Positions 8,430-18,143 of a DNA stretch of 63,652 bases are shown piece after piece. Both the position numbers and the translations under genes were made by a program. The stretch comes from Cyanobacteria bacterium SIG26 (lineage in GTDB: Bacteria > Cyanobacteriota > Vampirovibrionia > Gastranaerophilales > Gastranaerophilaceae). Numbering within the stretch: the first letter of the stretch is position 1; each line of letters starts with the position of its first letter. The stretch is from assembly GCA_015152555.1 (NCBI GenBank), contig SUTS01000014.1, positions 1 to 63,652 of the forward strand. Direction: 5' to 3'. Under the pieces are notes generated by a model, which worked only from the letters and a program-made list of their open reading frames with translations, did not search any database and had not been told where the DNA came from.

Positions 8430-8958
8430 TTACAACAATCTTTCCTTCTAACTGAGCAATAACATTTTCATAATTATTTTTAAACTCATCAAAAAAGATA
8501 TTTTTTGTCCACATAATTAACGCATCTTCGTTATTATCCTGATAATACGCTTTGCGTGTACCAAATGAACTAAACCCGTATTTAGTATACAAATTTATTG
8601 CCGGCTTATTACTAACCCTAACTTCCAAAGTTATATATTTAATTTTTTCTTTATAACAATCATCAATTATACGCTTTAATAAAGCCTCCGCAAACCTTCT
8701 TCGTCTATACTCTTTAGAAACAGCAATTGTAGTGATATGTACTTCTTCTAAAATATGCCAACAACCTGCATAACCTGCCAACACACCATCAGACGTGTAT
8801 AATGCATAATATCTGGCCAATTCATTAGATATTTCACCAACAAACGATTCCCTTGACCAATGATGATCACCATAAGCCGATTCTTCTATTTTTATAACAC
8901 TATCAATATCTTCTATTGATAACGGTGCAATTTTTACGGATTGAATATCTTTTTGCAT
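8422..8958 (-). CDS. rimI: GNAT N-acetyltransferase, RimI type
   Basis: 178 residues with the complete GNAT fold: the acetyl-CoA loop at VSKEYRRRRFAEALL (R/Q-x-x-G/R-x-A form), the b-bulge before it, and the typical ending TLEVRVSNKPAINLYTKYGFSSFGTRKAYYQD. This ending is characteristic of RimI, which acetylates the N-terminal alanine of ribosomal protein S18. The protein has a ~25-residue C-terminal extension beyond most RimI proteins. It is the first gene of a run with bioY (8-bp overlap). Related YqjY-like acetyltransferases cannot be excluded. Confidence 0.85.
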   Translation of the reverse strand: MQKDIQSVKIAPLSIEDIDSVIKIEESAYGDHHWSRESFVGEISNELARYYALYTSDGVLAGYAGCWHILEEVHITTIAVSKEYRRRRFAEALLKRIIDDCYKEKIKYITLEVRVSNKPAINLYTKYGFSSFGTRKAYYQDNNEDALIMWTKNIFFDEFKNNYENVIAQLEGKIVVNE

Positions 8959-9008
8959 AATAATATGGTATCACGAGACATGAACTTGTGCAAGATATTA
9001 AACTATTG

Positions 9009-9044
9009 AAAGGCGGCGCCGAGAGATTTCTCGGCGCCGCCTTT
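9009..9044 (-). terminator. strong intrinsic terminator after rpsA
   Basis: A perfect 16-bp inverted repeat, arms 9009-9024 and 9029-9044 with loop GATT, in an otherwise AT-rich gap between rpsA and rimI. The arms are almost all G/C (core GGCGGCGCCGAG). A five-T run follows on the plus strand and a three-T run on the minus strand. It sits 19 bp past the rpsA stop, so it most likely ends the ispH-rpsA transcript. Confidence 0.9.
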
Positions 9045-9062
9045 TTAAACTCAAAATACTAA

Positions 9063-10139
9063 TTACTGTGCAACTTCTTCAGTTGTTTCTGCATTAATAT
9101 CTTTTACGCTCAACGCGATTCTGTGTTCTTGAGGTGTGAATTTCTTAATAAGAACTTCAACACTATCACCAACTTTATATTTGTTAAATGGGTTAACATT
9201 TTCTTCAGCCATTTCAGAAACAGGCAATAACGCTTCAACTCCTGGGAAGATATTAATAAATGCACCAAAACCTGTCACTTTGTTAACTGTACCTGTAATT
9301 ACTTGACCTTCTGCAAATTGGCCTTCAATTTGTTGCCATGGATCTTCACCCATTCTTTTTAATGACAATGAAATCCTTTTTAATTCATTATCAATTTTAA
9401 TAATTTTAACTTCGATTGTTTCACCTAAAGAAATAACATCAGATGGGTGTTTAATTCTTTGCCAAGAAATTTCAGAGATTGGTAACAAACCGTCAATACC
9501 GTTGATATCAACAAATGCACCAAAATCAGCGATTCTTACAACTTCACCTTTAACAATTTGATCAACTTCAAGTTCTGATAAAATATTATCAACAACTTGA
9601 TCACGTTGTTCAGCAACAGCTTGTCTTTGAGACAAGATTAGTTTGTTTTTCTTAGGATCAGCTTCAAGAACTTTAACTTCGATTTTTTGATCTAATAAAC
9701 CATCAAACGGAGTACCTGTTCTCAATTGAGAAGAAGGGATAAAACCTTTCAAATCAGCAACATCAACTAATACACCACCCTTAACAACAGAAACCACCTT
9801 AGCCAAGATTGTATCACCTTGAACTTTTGCATCATTAAGTTGAGCCCAAGCTTGAGCAAATGCAAGTCTTTTCAATGATAATAACATACCATCTTCATCG
9901 TGTTCTTCTTTAAGAACATAAAATTCTTTAACATCACCGATTTCTAAAGGTGAAACTTCTTCAGAAGATGAAACTTCTTTGCTTGGCAAGAAAGCTTCAG
10001 TTTTAGCACCGCGAACGCTTACTAAATAGCCATCTTGATCTTTTTTCAATACTGTACCTTCAACGATATCAGCTACTGAATGTCCATTTGAAAAGCTTTC
10101 TTCTAATAACTTTTCGAATTCATCTAATACTTGTGTCAT
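9063..10139 (-). CDS. rpsA: 30S ribosomal protein S1 (four S1 domains)
   Basis: 358 residues with four OB-fold S1 domains: ~22-90 (VEGTVLKKDQDGYLVSV), ~107-172 (ILAKVVSVVKGGVLVDV, KGFIPSSQL), ~192-262 (VKGEVVRIADFGAFVDI, LPISEISW, ISLSLKRM) and ~278-347 (ITGTVNKVTGFGAFINI). S1 binds mRNA 5' regions on the small subunit. It is shorter than the six-domain proteobacterial form, as in Cyanobacteria and Firmicutes. The start has a good SD (AAAGGAG). It lies 33 bp after ispH, an arrangement also seen in Clostridia where the two can be fused, and ends at a strong terminator. Confidence 0.95.
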   Translation of the reverse strand: MTQVLDEFEKLLEESFSNGHSVADIVEGTVLKKDQDGYLVSVRGAKTEAFLPSKEVSSSEEVSPLEIGDVKEFYVLKEEHDEDGMLLSLKRLAFAQAWAQLNDAKVQGDTILAKVVSVVKGGVLVDVADLKGFIPSSQLRTGTPFDGLLDQKIEVKVLEADPKKNKLILSQRQAVAEQRDQVVDNILSELEVDQIVKGEVVRIADFGAFVDINGIDGLLPISEISWQRIKHPSDVISLGETIEVKIIKIDNELKRISLSLKRMGEDPWQQIEGQFAEGQVITGTVNKVTGFGAFINIFPGVEALLPVSEMAEENVNPFNKYKVGDSVEVLIKKFTPQEHRIALSVKDINAETTEEVAQ

Positions 10140-10172
10140 TTTTGTATTCTCCTTTTCTTTTTGAATGACAAT

Positions 10173-11054
10173 TTATTTTAATTTTTCTATAACTTTATCT
10201 ATTACATTTTGCGGAGTTGAAGCCCCTGCAGTAACAGATATTTTATTAGCTTTTTCTATTAAATCTTTATATTCAACCAATTCGACATCTGTTTCAATAT
10301 GAATTGTTTGAGTTATTTCTTTTAAAATTTCTGCCAAATGAGTTGTATTTGCACTTTTTTTAGAACCCACAACAATCATCAAATCACTATCTTTAGCCAA
10401 TTCTTTAGCTTCAGCTTGACGCATTGCAGTACTTTGGCAAATAGTATTAACAACGCGCAATTCTTTCGCAATCGGTGTTAAATACTGGACAATCTCATTC
10501 AAAGTAGAAATCATTTGAGTTGTTTGAACAACAACACCAATATTTTTATGTGATTTTAAATCATTAAAATAAGGTTCCAATTCATCAACAGTTGCGGCAA
10601 CAATAACATTTTCACTATATTGTAGGGCATTAGCCTTAATCGCTACAACTTCAGGGTGTTCAGCTTTTCCCACAATAACGACATAATATCCGGCAGTAGC
10701 TAGCTCAACAGCTTTTTGTTGAACCTTTTTAACATCAGGACAAGTCAAATCATAAACCTCAAACCCTGCGTTTTTAATCTGTTCAAAAACTTCCGGACTT
10801 TCCCCGTGACTTCTTACAACACAAATACCTTCACCTTTATCAGGTAACACAGAAACAGATTCAATACCCAAAGCATCTAATTCCTCAATAACCTGTGCAT
10901 TATGAATAAGCTCACCTAACACACAAATATTACGCTCAGGGTTTTCTGATTTTAATTTTTTAACAGTTTCGACGGCTCTTTTCACACCGTAGCAAAAACC
11001 TGCAAACTTTGCTAATCTAATTTCTTTCGGCAATTTAAAATTGTCTTCTTTCAA
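10173..11054 (-). CDS. ispH: 4-hydroxy-3-methylbut-2-enyl diphosphate reductase
   Basis: Last enzyme of the MEP isoprenoid pathway: reduces HMBPP to IPP and DMAPP using an iron-sulfur cluster. The three cluster cysteines are visible: C21 in AGFCYGVKRAV, ~C104 in DLTCPDVKK and ~C203 in NTICQSTAMRQ. The substrate motifs VVRSHGE, GKAEHPEV, VVQTTQ and the C-terminal SVTAGASTPQNV are also present. At 293 aa it is full length. The start is a TTG with no obvious SD; a later TTG (codon 8) is possible. It is the first gene of the ispH-rpsA pair. Confidence 0.97.
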   Translation of the reverse strand: MKEDNFKLPKEIRLAKFAGFCYGVKRAVETVKKLKSENPERNICVLGELIHNAQVIEELDALGIESVSVLPDKGEGICVVRSHGESPEVFEQIKNAGFEVYDLTCPDVKKVQQKAVELATAGYYVVIVGKAEHPEVVAIKANALQYSENVIVAATVDELEPYFNDLKSHKNIGVVVQTTQMISTLNEIVQYLTPIAKELRVVNTICQSTAMRQAEAKELAKDSDLMIVVGSKKSANTTHLAEILKEITQTIHIETDVELVEYKDLIEKANKISVTAGASTPQNVIDKVIEKLK

Positions 11055-11168
11055 GTGGACTCGGGGTAATTTTGGAAAAATACATCCCCTGTACGAAAAT
11101 TACACCATAAAAACATTTTAAAAGCAAGCATAAGGCTTGAAAACACAATCCAAAAAACCAATTATAAA

Positions 11169-14100
11169 CTACGTCCAATTTTTAGGAGGTTTTTTATCTT
11201 TAATTTTCCAATTAGCAAGGGTCGGAGGATACTGACCGGAAGCTTCATCATCATATCTGCCACGTTGAGCCATAATAGATGCGAACCACGCATCTGAGCC
11301 TTTTTCAGGGGTTTGTACAATTCCTCTATTTTGTCTTTGTTGAGCCAGAGTCATACCGGTTCTCAATGTAATATCATCAGCACGCAACCTTCCGTCAGGG
11401 CTGGTTCCTTCCGGTTCATCAGAAACCAATAACGGATTTGTGAACATATCATTTTCATCGTCTAATTCAGGATTTTCACTGGTTAAAGTAGACGCTGTTT
11501 TATCCTTCTTTTCAGAGGAAGCGACTTGAGGGGTATCATTAATTACCGTTGAAACCTCATCAGGTTCTTCTGTGACAGGCGTTGAATTCACAGGCAAACC
11601 TGTAACAGGGTCCACACCTTCTGTAGCCATTGTTTCTTGTTCAGGTTGAGCTGTTTCTTCAGTTACACCACGCAACTGATTCAACTGATTCATCAAATAT
11701 TGATGATGCTCAATAGGAATATATGGAAGATACATTTTTAAAGCATCGAGATTATGTTTAAAATCAGCCAAATGTTCCTGAACATATTGTAAAATAATAT
11801 CAGGATCAATTCCGTCAAAATCTGTTATCGCACCACTTGCCAACATTTTCAACACAAGTTCACGGCTGATAACGCCAGCTTTAATAAGTTTCATCTTTAA
11901 ATCAGCACCTGCATGGTTGAAGATTTCTTCCATAAGCCCTTTGTCATTTTTATACGCAGAAGCAAATGCAACAACCTGATCATGAGAGCCGTGAATAGCT
12001 AAAGTACTAACAAAAGCCTTTATAACGTTAGCACCTTTAAGTGCAACTATTTGAGAATAAATTGCACCGATATCACTGGTTTGAATTAACTCTTTCAATC
12101 TCGCTTGCGAATCTGCAGAAATCGTACCCTCTTCAGTAACTTCATCGAGAATTTCAGCGACTTCCTCGGCAACATCTTGAGTTAACCCAACTTCGTAGGC
12201 AGAAGTTTCTTCTTGAACTTCATCTACAAACTCTTGGATATTTTCAGCTACTATATCACGTTTTTCTTCAAGAGCTGCTGCTGTTTTAGCGTTAGCAGCA
12301 TCAATGTCGAAATTATTTGTAACAGTTGAATAAGTTGTCGATGTTGAAATTGGGGTAGTAACCGTAGGTGTGGATTGAGCAACCGTAGACGGTGTTGTAG
12401 TAACAGTTTTGGCTACAGTTGGAGAGGTGACATCAGCATTGGTTTTAGATGACTCATACTGATTAGCACTATTGGTAACTGTAGTTTCAGCGGTTCTGGA
12501 TGAATTACCTGAACTTTCTGCGACTCTGGCAGCCCCTGCAGCAACAGAAGCCTCATACTGAGATCTAACACTTGGGTCAACAGAAGATGAAGCAGCCTCC
12601 AAACCTTTAATTACAGCCTCATTACCTGATTTTGATAATTCACTTGCATAATATGCTTGACGCTCCGCCGACGCAGTTTCTACAGCAGTTTGAGTCATAC
12701 GAGATTTGTAAGAATCAGAAACACCTTCAGCTTTAGCTGTCTCAGATAATATTCGAGCCGCATCTTCCTTTCCATAACCATGAATACCCTGACCATAAAA
12801 AGCGTCAAAATATGGAGTATTTTCAAAATTAGGATCCTGCGCTGATAATTTTGACAACTTTTCAGCTTCGGCAGAATCTAAATATTGAGAAATGTTCTCA
12901 TAATTGTCGACCAATCTTTCTTGTGTACCTGTATTATAATATCCCCGATTAGTAATTTGACGAGCCGCCTCTATCTCCTCAGCAACACCACTAGAAACGG
13001 ATTTCACTCGGTTATATTCATCTAAGTTCAGATTTTTAAATTTTTCTTTGAAAGCTGTAGTATCAACCTCCTGATCTTCTAACATCTGCATTAATTGATT
13101 AAAGAGAGCAGGTTCTGTCATATATCTTTGTATAACATACTCAAAGTTTTTATCTAATCCACCGTTTTTAAGAATATAATCCACATCAGCATTTACAATA
13201 GTACAAGGATCTTTACCTTGCACAGCCGCTTCCATACGAACAGTAGATTGCTCCAAGGTTTTTTGCTTTAACAAATAATCCTTGTGCGGAGATTTCATCA
13301 TCTCTTCATAAAATTTATTCAATCGGGATAATGCCGAATTACTCGTCTTTAACTCACTAGGTATACCCTCTAGATTACCTTCTGTATTTAACCAATCATA
13401 TATCTGTTGATTTGTGATATCCTCTGGCTTTAAATTTGGATTCGATTTAATAATTGAGTAAATAATATGATTTTTCAATTGAATATCATCACAAACCCTA
13501 ATTAAATTTTTATTTTCTTTATTATTTCTCTGACCCTCAGGGATGTTTTTCTGACAATATTTTGCAAAACGATCCTGCATCCGATAGGAGGTCACTTTCA
13601 TTAAATCTGCTATAGATTCATCACCATTTGCAACACCTTTGAATAAACTAAGCATAAAAGCTTCAACGTTCGACTTAAACACAGGATCTTTAATATCTGA
13701 GAGTTTCTGTCCATCTTTTAATATCCCGGCTTTTATCAACATATTTGCAATGTGCTGTTCTCGCATTTTAGCTTTTTCACTATCTGATTTTTTAGCATAA
13801 GAAGAATCCATAGTCTCAAGCATTTTATCGAATAAGAAATTAATTTTTTCTGAATCAGTAATACTTTCATCTTTTATTTCGTTATAAATCCCTGAGATAA
13901 AAGTTGTCGCAGAATCACTCATTAATGATTTCAATTGATTTACATCCATTGCAGCCAAATCAGATAATGACAATTGCTTATCATAAGAGACCTGCAATAA
14001 CAACATAGATTGCCCTATTATTGATTTAATTTCTTTTTCTGATAATTTTTCAAACTTTTTATTTTTTGAGCCAGGATCTAATTTCCCTAAAACCTCCATT

Positions 14101-14822
14101 AAAGACTTAAAATTAGACTTAATTACTTCTTTTTTTTCTTTATCAGAAAGCTTATCGAAATTAGGATCAGTTTTACTTAAATATTCCTCCATAACAGTAT
14201 AAGCTTGCTCAGGTATAGCTTTACGTTTAAATTGAGGGTCCTTAAGAGTGCTCGCAGAGACAACAGCCTTTGATATAACGTTATCTGGCATATCAGGCGA
14301 CACATTTCTTACATGTTTTACAGTAGCAATTTCATTATTACCATCCAATTGGGCAATAATATCCTTGGCTAACGGATCCGGCCCATTTGTTAATATATGC
14401 GCTCTAATAACATCAATATCTTCTTCTAGTCCATATTTTTTGGCATACTCAGTCATCATTGCACTGAGCTCATCTGTTACCTCATATTCAACATTTTGGG
14501 CTTGTTCAAGAGTTTCCGGATGCAAAGTCGTATAAATTTGTTTGGAATTGTCAATATAAGCCTTTAATTGTACATCATCAATCGCAGGACTTACGCCAAA
14601 CTGTTCTCGAACAGCTTTCAACACATCAGCAGGATTCATATCTTTTGCTAATGTGTTGATATATTCAACAATTTGTTCTGCACTTTTGGGATTATTTATA
14701 GAAGGAGCTTGCGTCCAATCTATCTGGACTTTTACGACATTACTACCACCCCCGGCACCGGTTTCGGCTACTGGGGCAGACACTTCAGGATTTCGTATTA
14801 AATTAATGTCGTTAAACTTCAT
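11169..14822 (-). CDS. large hypothetical protein (1217 aa)
   Basis: No family recognised. There is no signal peptide and no membrane segment, so it is probably cytoplasmic unless exported by an unusual route. Residues ~40-690 are mostly helical and charged. Residues ~770-850 are an extended Ser/Thr/Val/Pro-rich linker (TTTPSTVAQSTPTVTTP). Residues ~860-1090 are helical again with short ~30-residue helical units (HAGADLKMKLIKAGVISREL, LVLKMLASGAITDFDGIDPD). The last ~120 residues are acidic and disordered, ending in a Pro/Lys/Trp tail (KIKDKKPPKNWT). It has its own upstream gap of 85 bp after the 14908-15618 gene and may be co-transcribed with it. A structural, scaffold or surface-related role is possible; nothing shows an enzyme. 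Confidence 0.8.
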   Translation of the reverse strand: MKFNDINLIRNPEVSAPVAETGAGGGSNVVKVQIDWTQAPSINNPKSAEQIVEYINTLAKDMNPADVLKAVREQFGVSPAIDDVQLKAYIDNSKQIYTTLHPETLEQAQNVEYEVTDELSAMMTEYAKKYGLEEDIDVIRAHILTNGPDPLAKDIIAQLDGNNEIATVKHVRNVSPDMPDNVISKAVVSASTLKDPQFKRKAIPEQAYTVMEEYLSKTDPNFDKLSDKEKKEVIKSNFKSLMEVLGKLDPGSKNKKFEKLSEKEIKSIIGQSMLLLQVSYDKQLSLSDLAAMDVNQLKSLMSDSATTFISGIYNEIKDESITDSEKINFLFDKMLETMDSSYAKKSDSEKAKMREQHIANMLIKAGILKDGQKLSDIKDPVFKSNVEAFMLSLFKGVANGDESIADLMKVTSYRMQDRFAKYCQKNIPEGQRNNKENKNLIRVCDDIQLKNHIIYSIIKSNPNLKPEDITNQQIYDWLNTEGNLEGIPSELKTSNSALSRLNKFYEEMMKSPHKDYLLKQKTLEQSTVRMEAAVQGKDPCTIVNADVDYILKNGGLDKNFEYVIQRYMTEPALFNQLMQMLEDQEVDTTAFKEKFKNLNLDEYNRVKSVSSGVAEEIEAARQITNRGYYNTGTQERLVDNYENISQYLDSAEAEKLSKLSAQDPNFENTPYFDAFYGQGIHGYGKEDAARILSETAKAEGVSDSYKSRMTQTAVETASAERQAYYASELSKSGNEAVIKGLEAASSSVDPSVRSQYEASVAAGAARVAESSGNSSRTAETTVTNSANQYESSKTNADVTSPTVAKTVTTTPSTVAQSTPTVTTPISTSTTYSTVTNNFDIDAANAKTAAALEEKRDIVAENIQEFVDEVQEETSAYEVGLTQDVAEEVAEILDEVTEEGTISADSQARLKELIQTSDIGAIYSQIVALKGANVIKAFVSTLAIHGSHDQVVAFASAYKNDKGLMEEIFNHAGADLKMKLIKAGVISRELVLKMLASGAITDFDGIDPDIILQYVQEHLADFKHNLDALKMYLPYIPIEHHQYLMNQLNQLRGVTEETAQPEQETMATEGVDPVTGLPVNSTPVTEEPDEVSTVINDTPQVASSEKKDKTASTLTSENPELDDENDMFTNPLLVSDEPEGTSPDGRLRADDITLRTGMTLAQQRQNRGIVQTPEKGSDAWFASIMAQRGRYDDEASGQYPPTLANWKIKDKKPPKNWT

Positions 14823-14907
14823 GTTTTTTATCTCAATTTTCTCTATAACTATTGAAAAACATGTATTTTAAGCCTTTTTCAAAGTTTAATATTTTTGTTA
14901 CAAAACT

Positions 14908-15618
14908 TTACGGTTTAATAATATTACCCCTTACGTCTTCCAAATAAGATAATATACGTTTTGGATTGGTTGTTTCTACAAATCTCATTGGTGTTTTATT
15001 TTTCATATTTGGCAGAGTACCGGCTAAAAATGAAACCAAAGTATTTGCAACATCATCAGGTAATTTGTACTCTGACACCATCTGAGACGCACCTCGGCTA
15101 TTTGATTCTAAAGGCTCTCTAACAATTAAACCACAATACTCATTTGCACCAATATTGTGATATCTTAAAATTGTAGCGTATGGAGGATCGGCAAGTTTTT
15201 TCCTATCATCATAGCCATCCGGCACTACAAAAACTCTGTTTACATCATTTGCTCCATATCCTTTATGTCTCTCGTGAGCAAATATTAAATTTTGCATTTT
15301 ACCTGCAAATTTAAATCTCTCAATATGAACAATCTCATATAACGCACCAATATGTATAGATTCAAACGGTAAAGCTTTTGTAGTATTTTGTGCTAACAAT
15401 TCTGTCTGTTCAGATGCTCTTGTTTGCGCAACTGCATCATTATTTGAAACCGCTAACGGCATCAATGTCATCAATGTCGCAAGTGGGATTGTTACCATTT
15501 TGCTCGCAACTTTTGGTTCTTGTGGTTGAACGCTGTCATTTTTATGTGATCTATGTCCAAAATTAACGTTATTACCGTGGATTCTATTATCTACACTACT
15601 AACCGGTGCTATTGCCAT
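14908..15618 (-). CDS. hypothetical protein (236 aa) with internal hydrophobic segment
   Basis: The start at ATG 15618 follows a strong AAGGAGTTAAGGAA SD; the frame is open 25 codons farther up, through the promoter leader. The N-terminus is hydrophilic (MAIAPVSSVDNRIHGNNVNFG), then a hydrophobic stretch MVTIPLATLMTLMPLAV at ~45-62 followed by an Ala/Gln-rich segment (NNDAVAQTRAS) that looks like a delayed signal or anchor. The remainder (~85-236) looks folded and soluble (FESIHIGALYEIVHIERF, GLIVREPLESNSRGASQ). No family recognised. It precedes the 1217-aa unknown on the same strand and may be expressed with it. Confidence 0.72.
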   Translation of the reverse strand: MAIAPVSSVDNRIHGNNVNFGHRSHKNDSVQPQEPKVASKMVTIPLATLMTLMPLAVSNNDAVAQTRASEQTELLAQNTTKALPFESIHIGALYEIVHIERFKFAGKMQNLIFAHERHKGYGANDVNRVFVVPDGYDDRKKLADPPYATILRYHNIGANEYCGLIVREPLESNSRGASQMVSEYKLPDDVANTLVSFLAGTLPNMKNKTPMRFVETTNPKRILSYLEDVRGNIIKP

Positions 15619-15647
15619 TTCCTTAACTCCTTTTTTGTATTCAATTT

Positions 15648-15671
15648 TAAGAACTAACCCCTCAGTTCTTA
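15648..15671 (-). promoter_or_regulatory. 5' leader hairpin before the 14908-15618 gene
   Basis: A perfect 8-bp inverted repeat (arms 15648-15655 TAAGAACT and 15664-15671 AGTTCTTA, loop eight bases) lies in the ~70-nt leader between the promoter at 15692-15720 and the start at 15618. It could protect the mRNA or regulate it. The loop contains purine-rich GAGGGG (minus strand), which resembles an SD. Confidence 0.45.
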
Positions 15672-15691
15672 CACTAACTCTTTTGTCTGTC

Positions 15692-15720
15692 ATTATAACA
15701 GTTTTTTTAGGGTTTGTAAA
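15692..15720 (-). promoter_or_regulatory. sigma-70-type promoter for the 14908-15618 gene
   Basis: On the minus strand: TTTACA (-35, 15715-15720), a 17-base spacer, and TATAAT (-10, 15692-15697). This is the best-matched housekeeping promoter seen in the window and predicts a leader of about 70 nt. Confidence 0.75.
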
Positions 15721-15798
15721 GATATTTCATATCCTCACAGCTTTGTATAATTTCAAAACTTGAACAAAAATTTTTTTGCTACTTTTTTTACAAAAATG

Positions 15799-18108
15799 TT
15801 ACAAAATATCTAACGGATCAACATCTACCGTCATTCTTATATCTTTTGGAACGTTAACTTTACTCAAAAAACTAGAAACAAACTGATGCCCCTTATCTTC
15901 TAATTTATTTTTTATTAAAATCTGAAAACGATAATAACCATTAATACGCTCAATAACACACGGTGTAGGTCCAAGCACTTCCAACCTTTCCCCAAACCCA
16001 AATTTTTCAATCATAGTACATAATCTTAACGCAACCTCTTGTGCAGCCTTTTCCGCTCTGAAATTATTTTGTGAACTCATAATAAGCCTTATAATTTGAC
16101 TAAAAGGCGGATAATCAAAATCTTCACGCGATACAATTTCCTTCTTATAAAACTCAAAATAATTCTGAGATTTTGCACTTTCCAAAGCATAATATTCAGG
16201 ATTATAAGTTTGAAAAAGCACACGTCCTTTAAATTCCCCACGACCAGCTCTACCTGCAACTTGTGTCAACAACTGAAAGCCTCGCTCAGACGCTCTGAAA
16301 TCAGGTAAATTGAAGCTTGCATCTGCAGAAATTACACCAACTAAAGTAACATTTGGATTATCCAAACCCTTTGCTATCATCTGCGTTCCAACAAGGATAT
16401 CTATTTCACCCTTTTGGAATTTTTCTAACAACCTTACATGCTCACCCTTACGGACCAAAACATCACTATCTATTCTTTCAACATTATAATCTGGATACAA
16501 ATCCTTAATATACTGTTCAATCTTTTGAGTACCGGTTCCGGAATTTTTCAATCCGTCAAACCCACAATTTGGACAAACATCAGGGAAATAGTGAGATTCA
16601 TTGCAATAATGACACTTTAGCATATTATCTTTCGCATGCCATATCATTGGTATCGCGCAATTTGGGCACTCAATTACATGCCCACACCCCTGACACTGAG
16701 TGTATGTAGAAAAACCACGACGATTAATTAACAATATCACCTGCTGTTTATTATCCAAAGTCTCTTTTATCGCAACTTGCAAAGGTTTTGATATCAAACT
16801 CTTATACGCAGCCCGTCCATATTCCTGCATATTTATAACAGTTACCGGCGCAACTTTTGCATTATTATATCGTTTTAACATTTCATATAAGTGATTTGAA
16901 TTCACAGCCCTATAATAACTTGAAATATCTGGAGTTGCAGAACCCAAAATCAAAGGACATTTATTAAATTCTGCAAGTTTTCTAGCTACTAACCTGGCAT
17001 CATATCTTGGCGCCGGAGAAGTCTGCTTATACGCTCCTTCGTGTTCTTCATCAATTATAATTAATCCAATATCCTTTAATGGTGCAAAAACAGCAGAGCG
17101 AGCCCCAGCGAGTATTTTTATTTCATTTTTATAAAGTTTTTGCCAAACATCATAACGCTCACCTTCCGATATACTACTGTGCCAAATCGCAACATCTTTT
17201 GTTCCAAATTTTCGAGCTAATCGTTTTGTTAGTTGTGATGCCAACGCGATTTCTGGCGCAAGAAACAGAACATTTTTCCCAGCTTTTATTGTATCGTCAA
17301 TTAGTTTAAAATAAACTTCTGTTTTACCGCTTGCAGTAATACCGTGCAATAAAATTTGCGGACAACTTTCGTCTTTTATTTGATTACTAATCCCTTCATA
17401 AACTCTTTGCTGAGTTTCGGATAACTCAAATAAATCTTCTTTCTTATCGATATGCAAAATATCCAAAGGATTGCGATAAATCTGTTCTTCTTCTAACTTA
17501 ATACACCCCAAACTCTCAAGCTTTTTTATCGTTGCTCGCGTTGTTTTTGCAAGCTTTTCAAACTCAATCAGCGACATTTTCCCTTTTGATTGCAACAGTT
17601 CTAAAACTTCTAATTGTCGCTTTGTCGCCCCATCAAATGAAATAAATTCTACCGTCTGTTCGGTTTTTAAAGATTTTTCAATCAACTTTAACGGAATTGC
17701 AGCATTTAAAACTGTTATCAAATCAGTACAATAATAATTCGCAACCCATTCTAACAACTTTAAATATTCAACAGAAAACAATGGGGTCTCATCCAAGATT
17801 TTGCTTACTCGTTTAGCCTTGATTTCCGGTGGTAAATAATCAGAAAACCCAACACAAAAAGCATTTATTAACCCCTGACGCCCAAATGGGACAAGCAATG
17901 CCTGACCAATTTTTATTTTATCTTGCATCTCATCTGGAATTATATAGCTGAAGGTCTTAACTCCCAAAACCTTAATATTAACAAGACAAACTGCATATTT
18001 ATGTATAATAAAAGAAGGATTATCATCCACTTCAGACATCTCCCGCTTCTTTAACGTTAATTTACGGGAAGGAATTTCAAACAAGTTCTTTTGAATACCA
18101 TCATCCAT
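15799..18108 (-). CDS. priA: primosomal replication restart helicase PriA
   Basis: A superfamily-2 3'-5' DNA helicase that reloads the replisome at stalled forks. Visible features: Walker A GITASGKTEVY (~254-264), Walker B IIDEEHEGAYKQ (DEEH box, ~351-354), GSATPD motif III, eight zinc-binding cysteines in the CQGCGH...CPNC...CHYC...CPNCG block (~469-515), motifs V/VI DILVGTQMIAKGLD and QVAGRAGR. 769 aa is the normal length. An N-terminal extension of about 35 residues (KNLFEIPSRKLTLKKREM) precedes the conserved 3'-binding domain (~40-140). It is 35 bp downstream of the PC4-like gene on the same strand. Confidence 0.97.
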   Translation of the reverse strand: MDDGIQKNLFEIPSRKLTLKKREMSEVDDNPSFIIHKYAVCLVNIKVLGVKTFSYIIPDEMQDKIKIGQALLVPFGRQGLINAFCVGFSDYLPPEIKAKRVSKILDETPLFSVEYLKLLEWVANYYCTDLITVLNAAIPLKLIEKSLKTEQTVEFISFDGATKRQLEVLELLQSKGKMSLIEFEKLAKTTRATIKKLESLGCIKLEEEQIYRNPLDILHIDKKEDLFELSETQQRVYEGISNQIKDESCPQILLHGITASGKTEVYFKLIDDTIKAGKNVLFLAPEIALASQLTKRLARKFGTKDVAIWHSSISEGERYDVWQKLYKNEIKILAGARSAVFAPLKDIGLIIIDEEHEGAYKQTSPAPRYDARLVARKLAEFNKCPLILGSATPDISSYYRAVNSNHLYEMLKRYNNAKVAPVTVINMQEYGRAAYKSLISKPLQVAIKETLDNKQQVILLINRRGFSTYTQCQGCGHVIECPNCAIPMIWHAKDNMLKCHYCNESHYFPDVCPNCGFDGLKNSGTGTQKIEQYIKDLYPDYNVERIDSDVLVRKGEHVRLLEKFQKGEIDILVGTQMIAKGLDNPNVTLVGVISADASFNLPDFRASERGFQLLTQVAGRAGRGEFKGRVLFQTYNPEYYALESAKSQNYFEFYKKEIVSREDFDYPPFSQIIRLIMSSQNNFRAEKAAQEVALRLCTMIEKFGFGERLEVLGPTPCVIERINGYYRFQILIKNKLEDKGHQFVSSFLSKVNVPKDIRMTVDVDPLDIL

Positions 18109-18143
18109 TCACGATAATCCTTTTATATTTTTAATATTTAAAC

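Noticed and set aside
11169..15618. Prophage or integrative element around the giant gene
   Set aside because: No integrase, terminase, portal or att repeats; flanked on both sides by housekeeping genes with ordinary composition.
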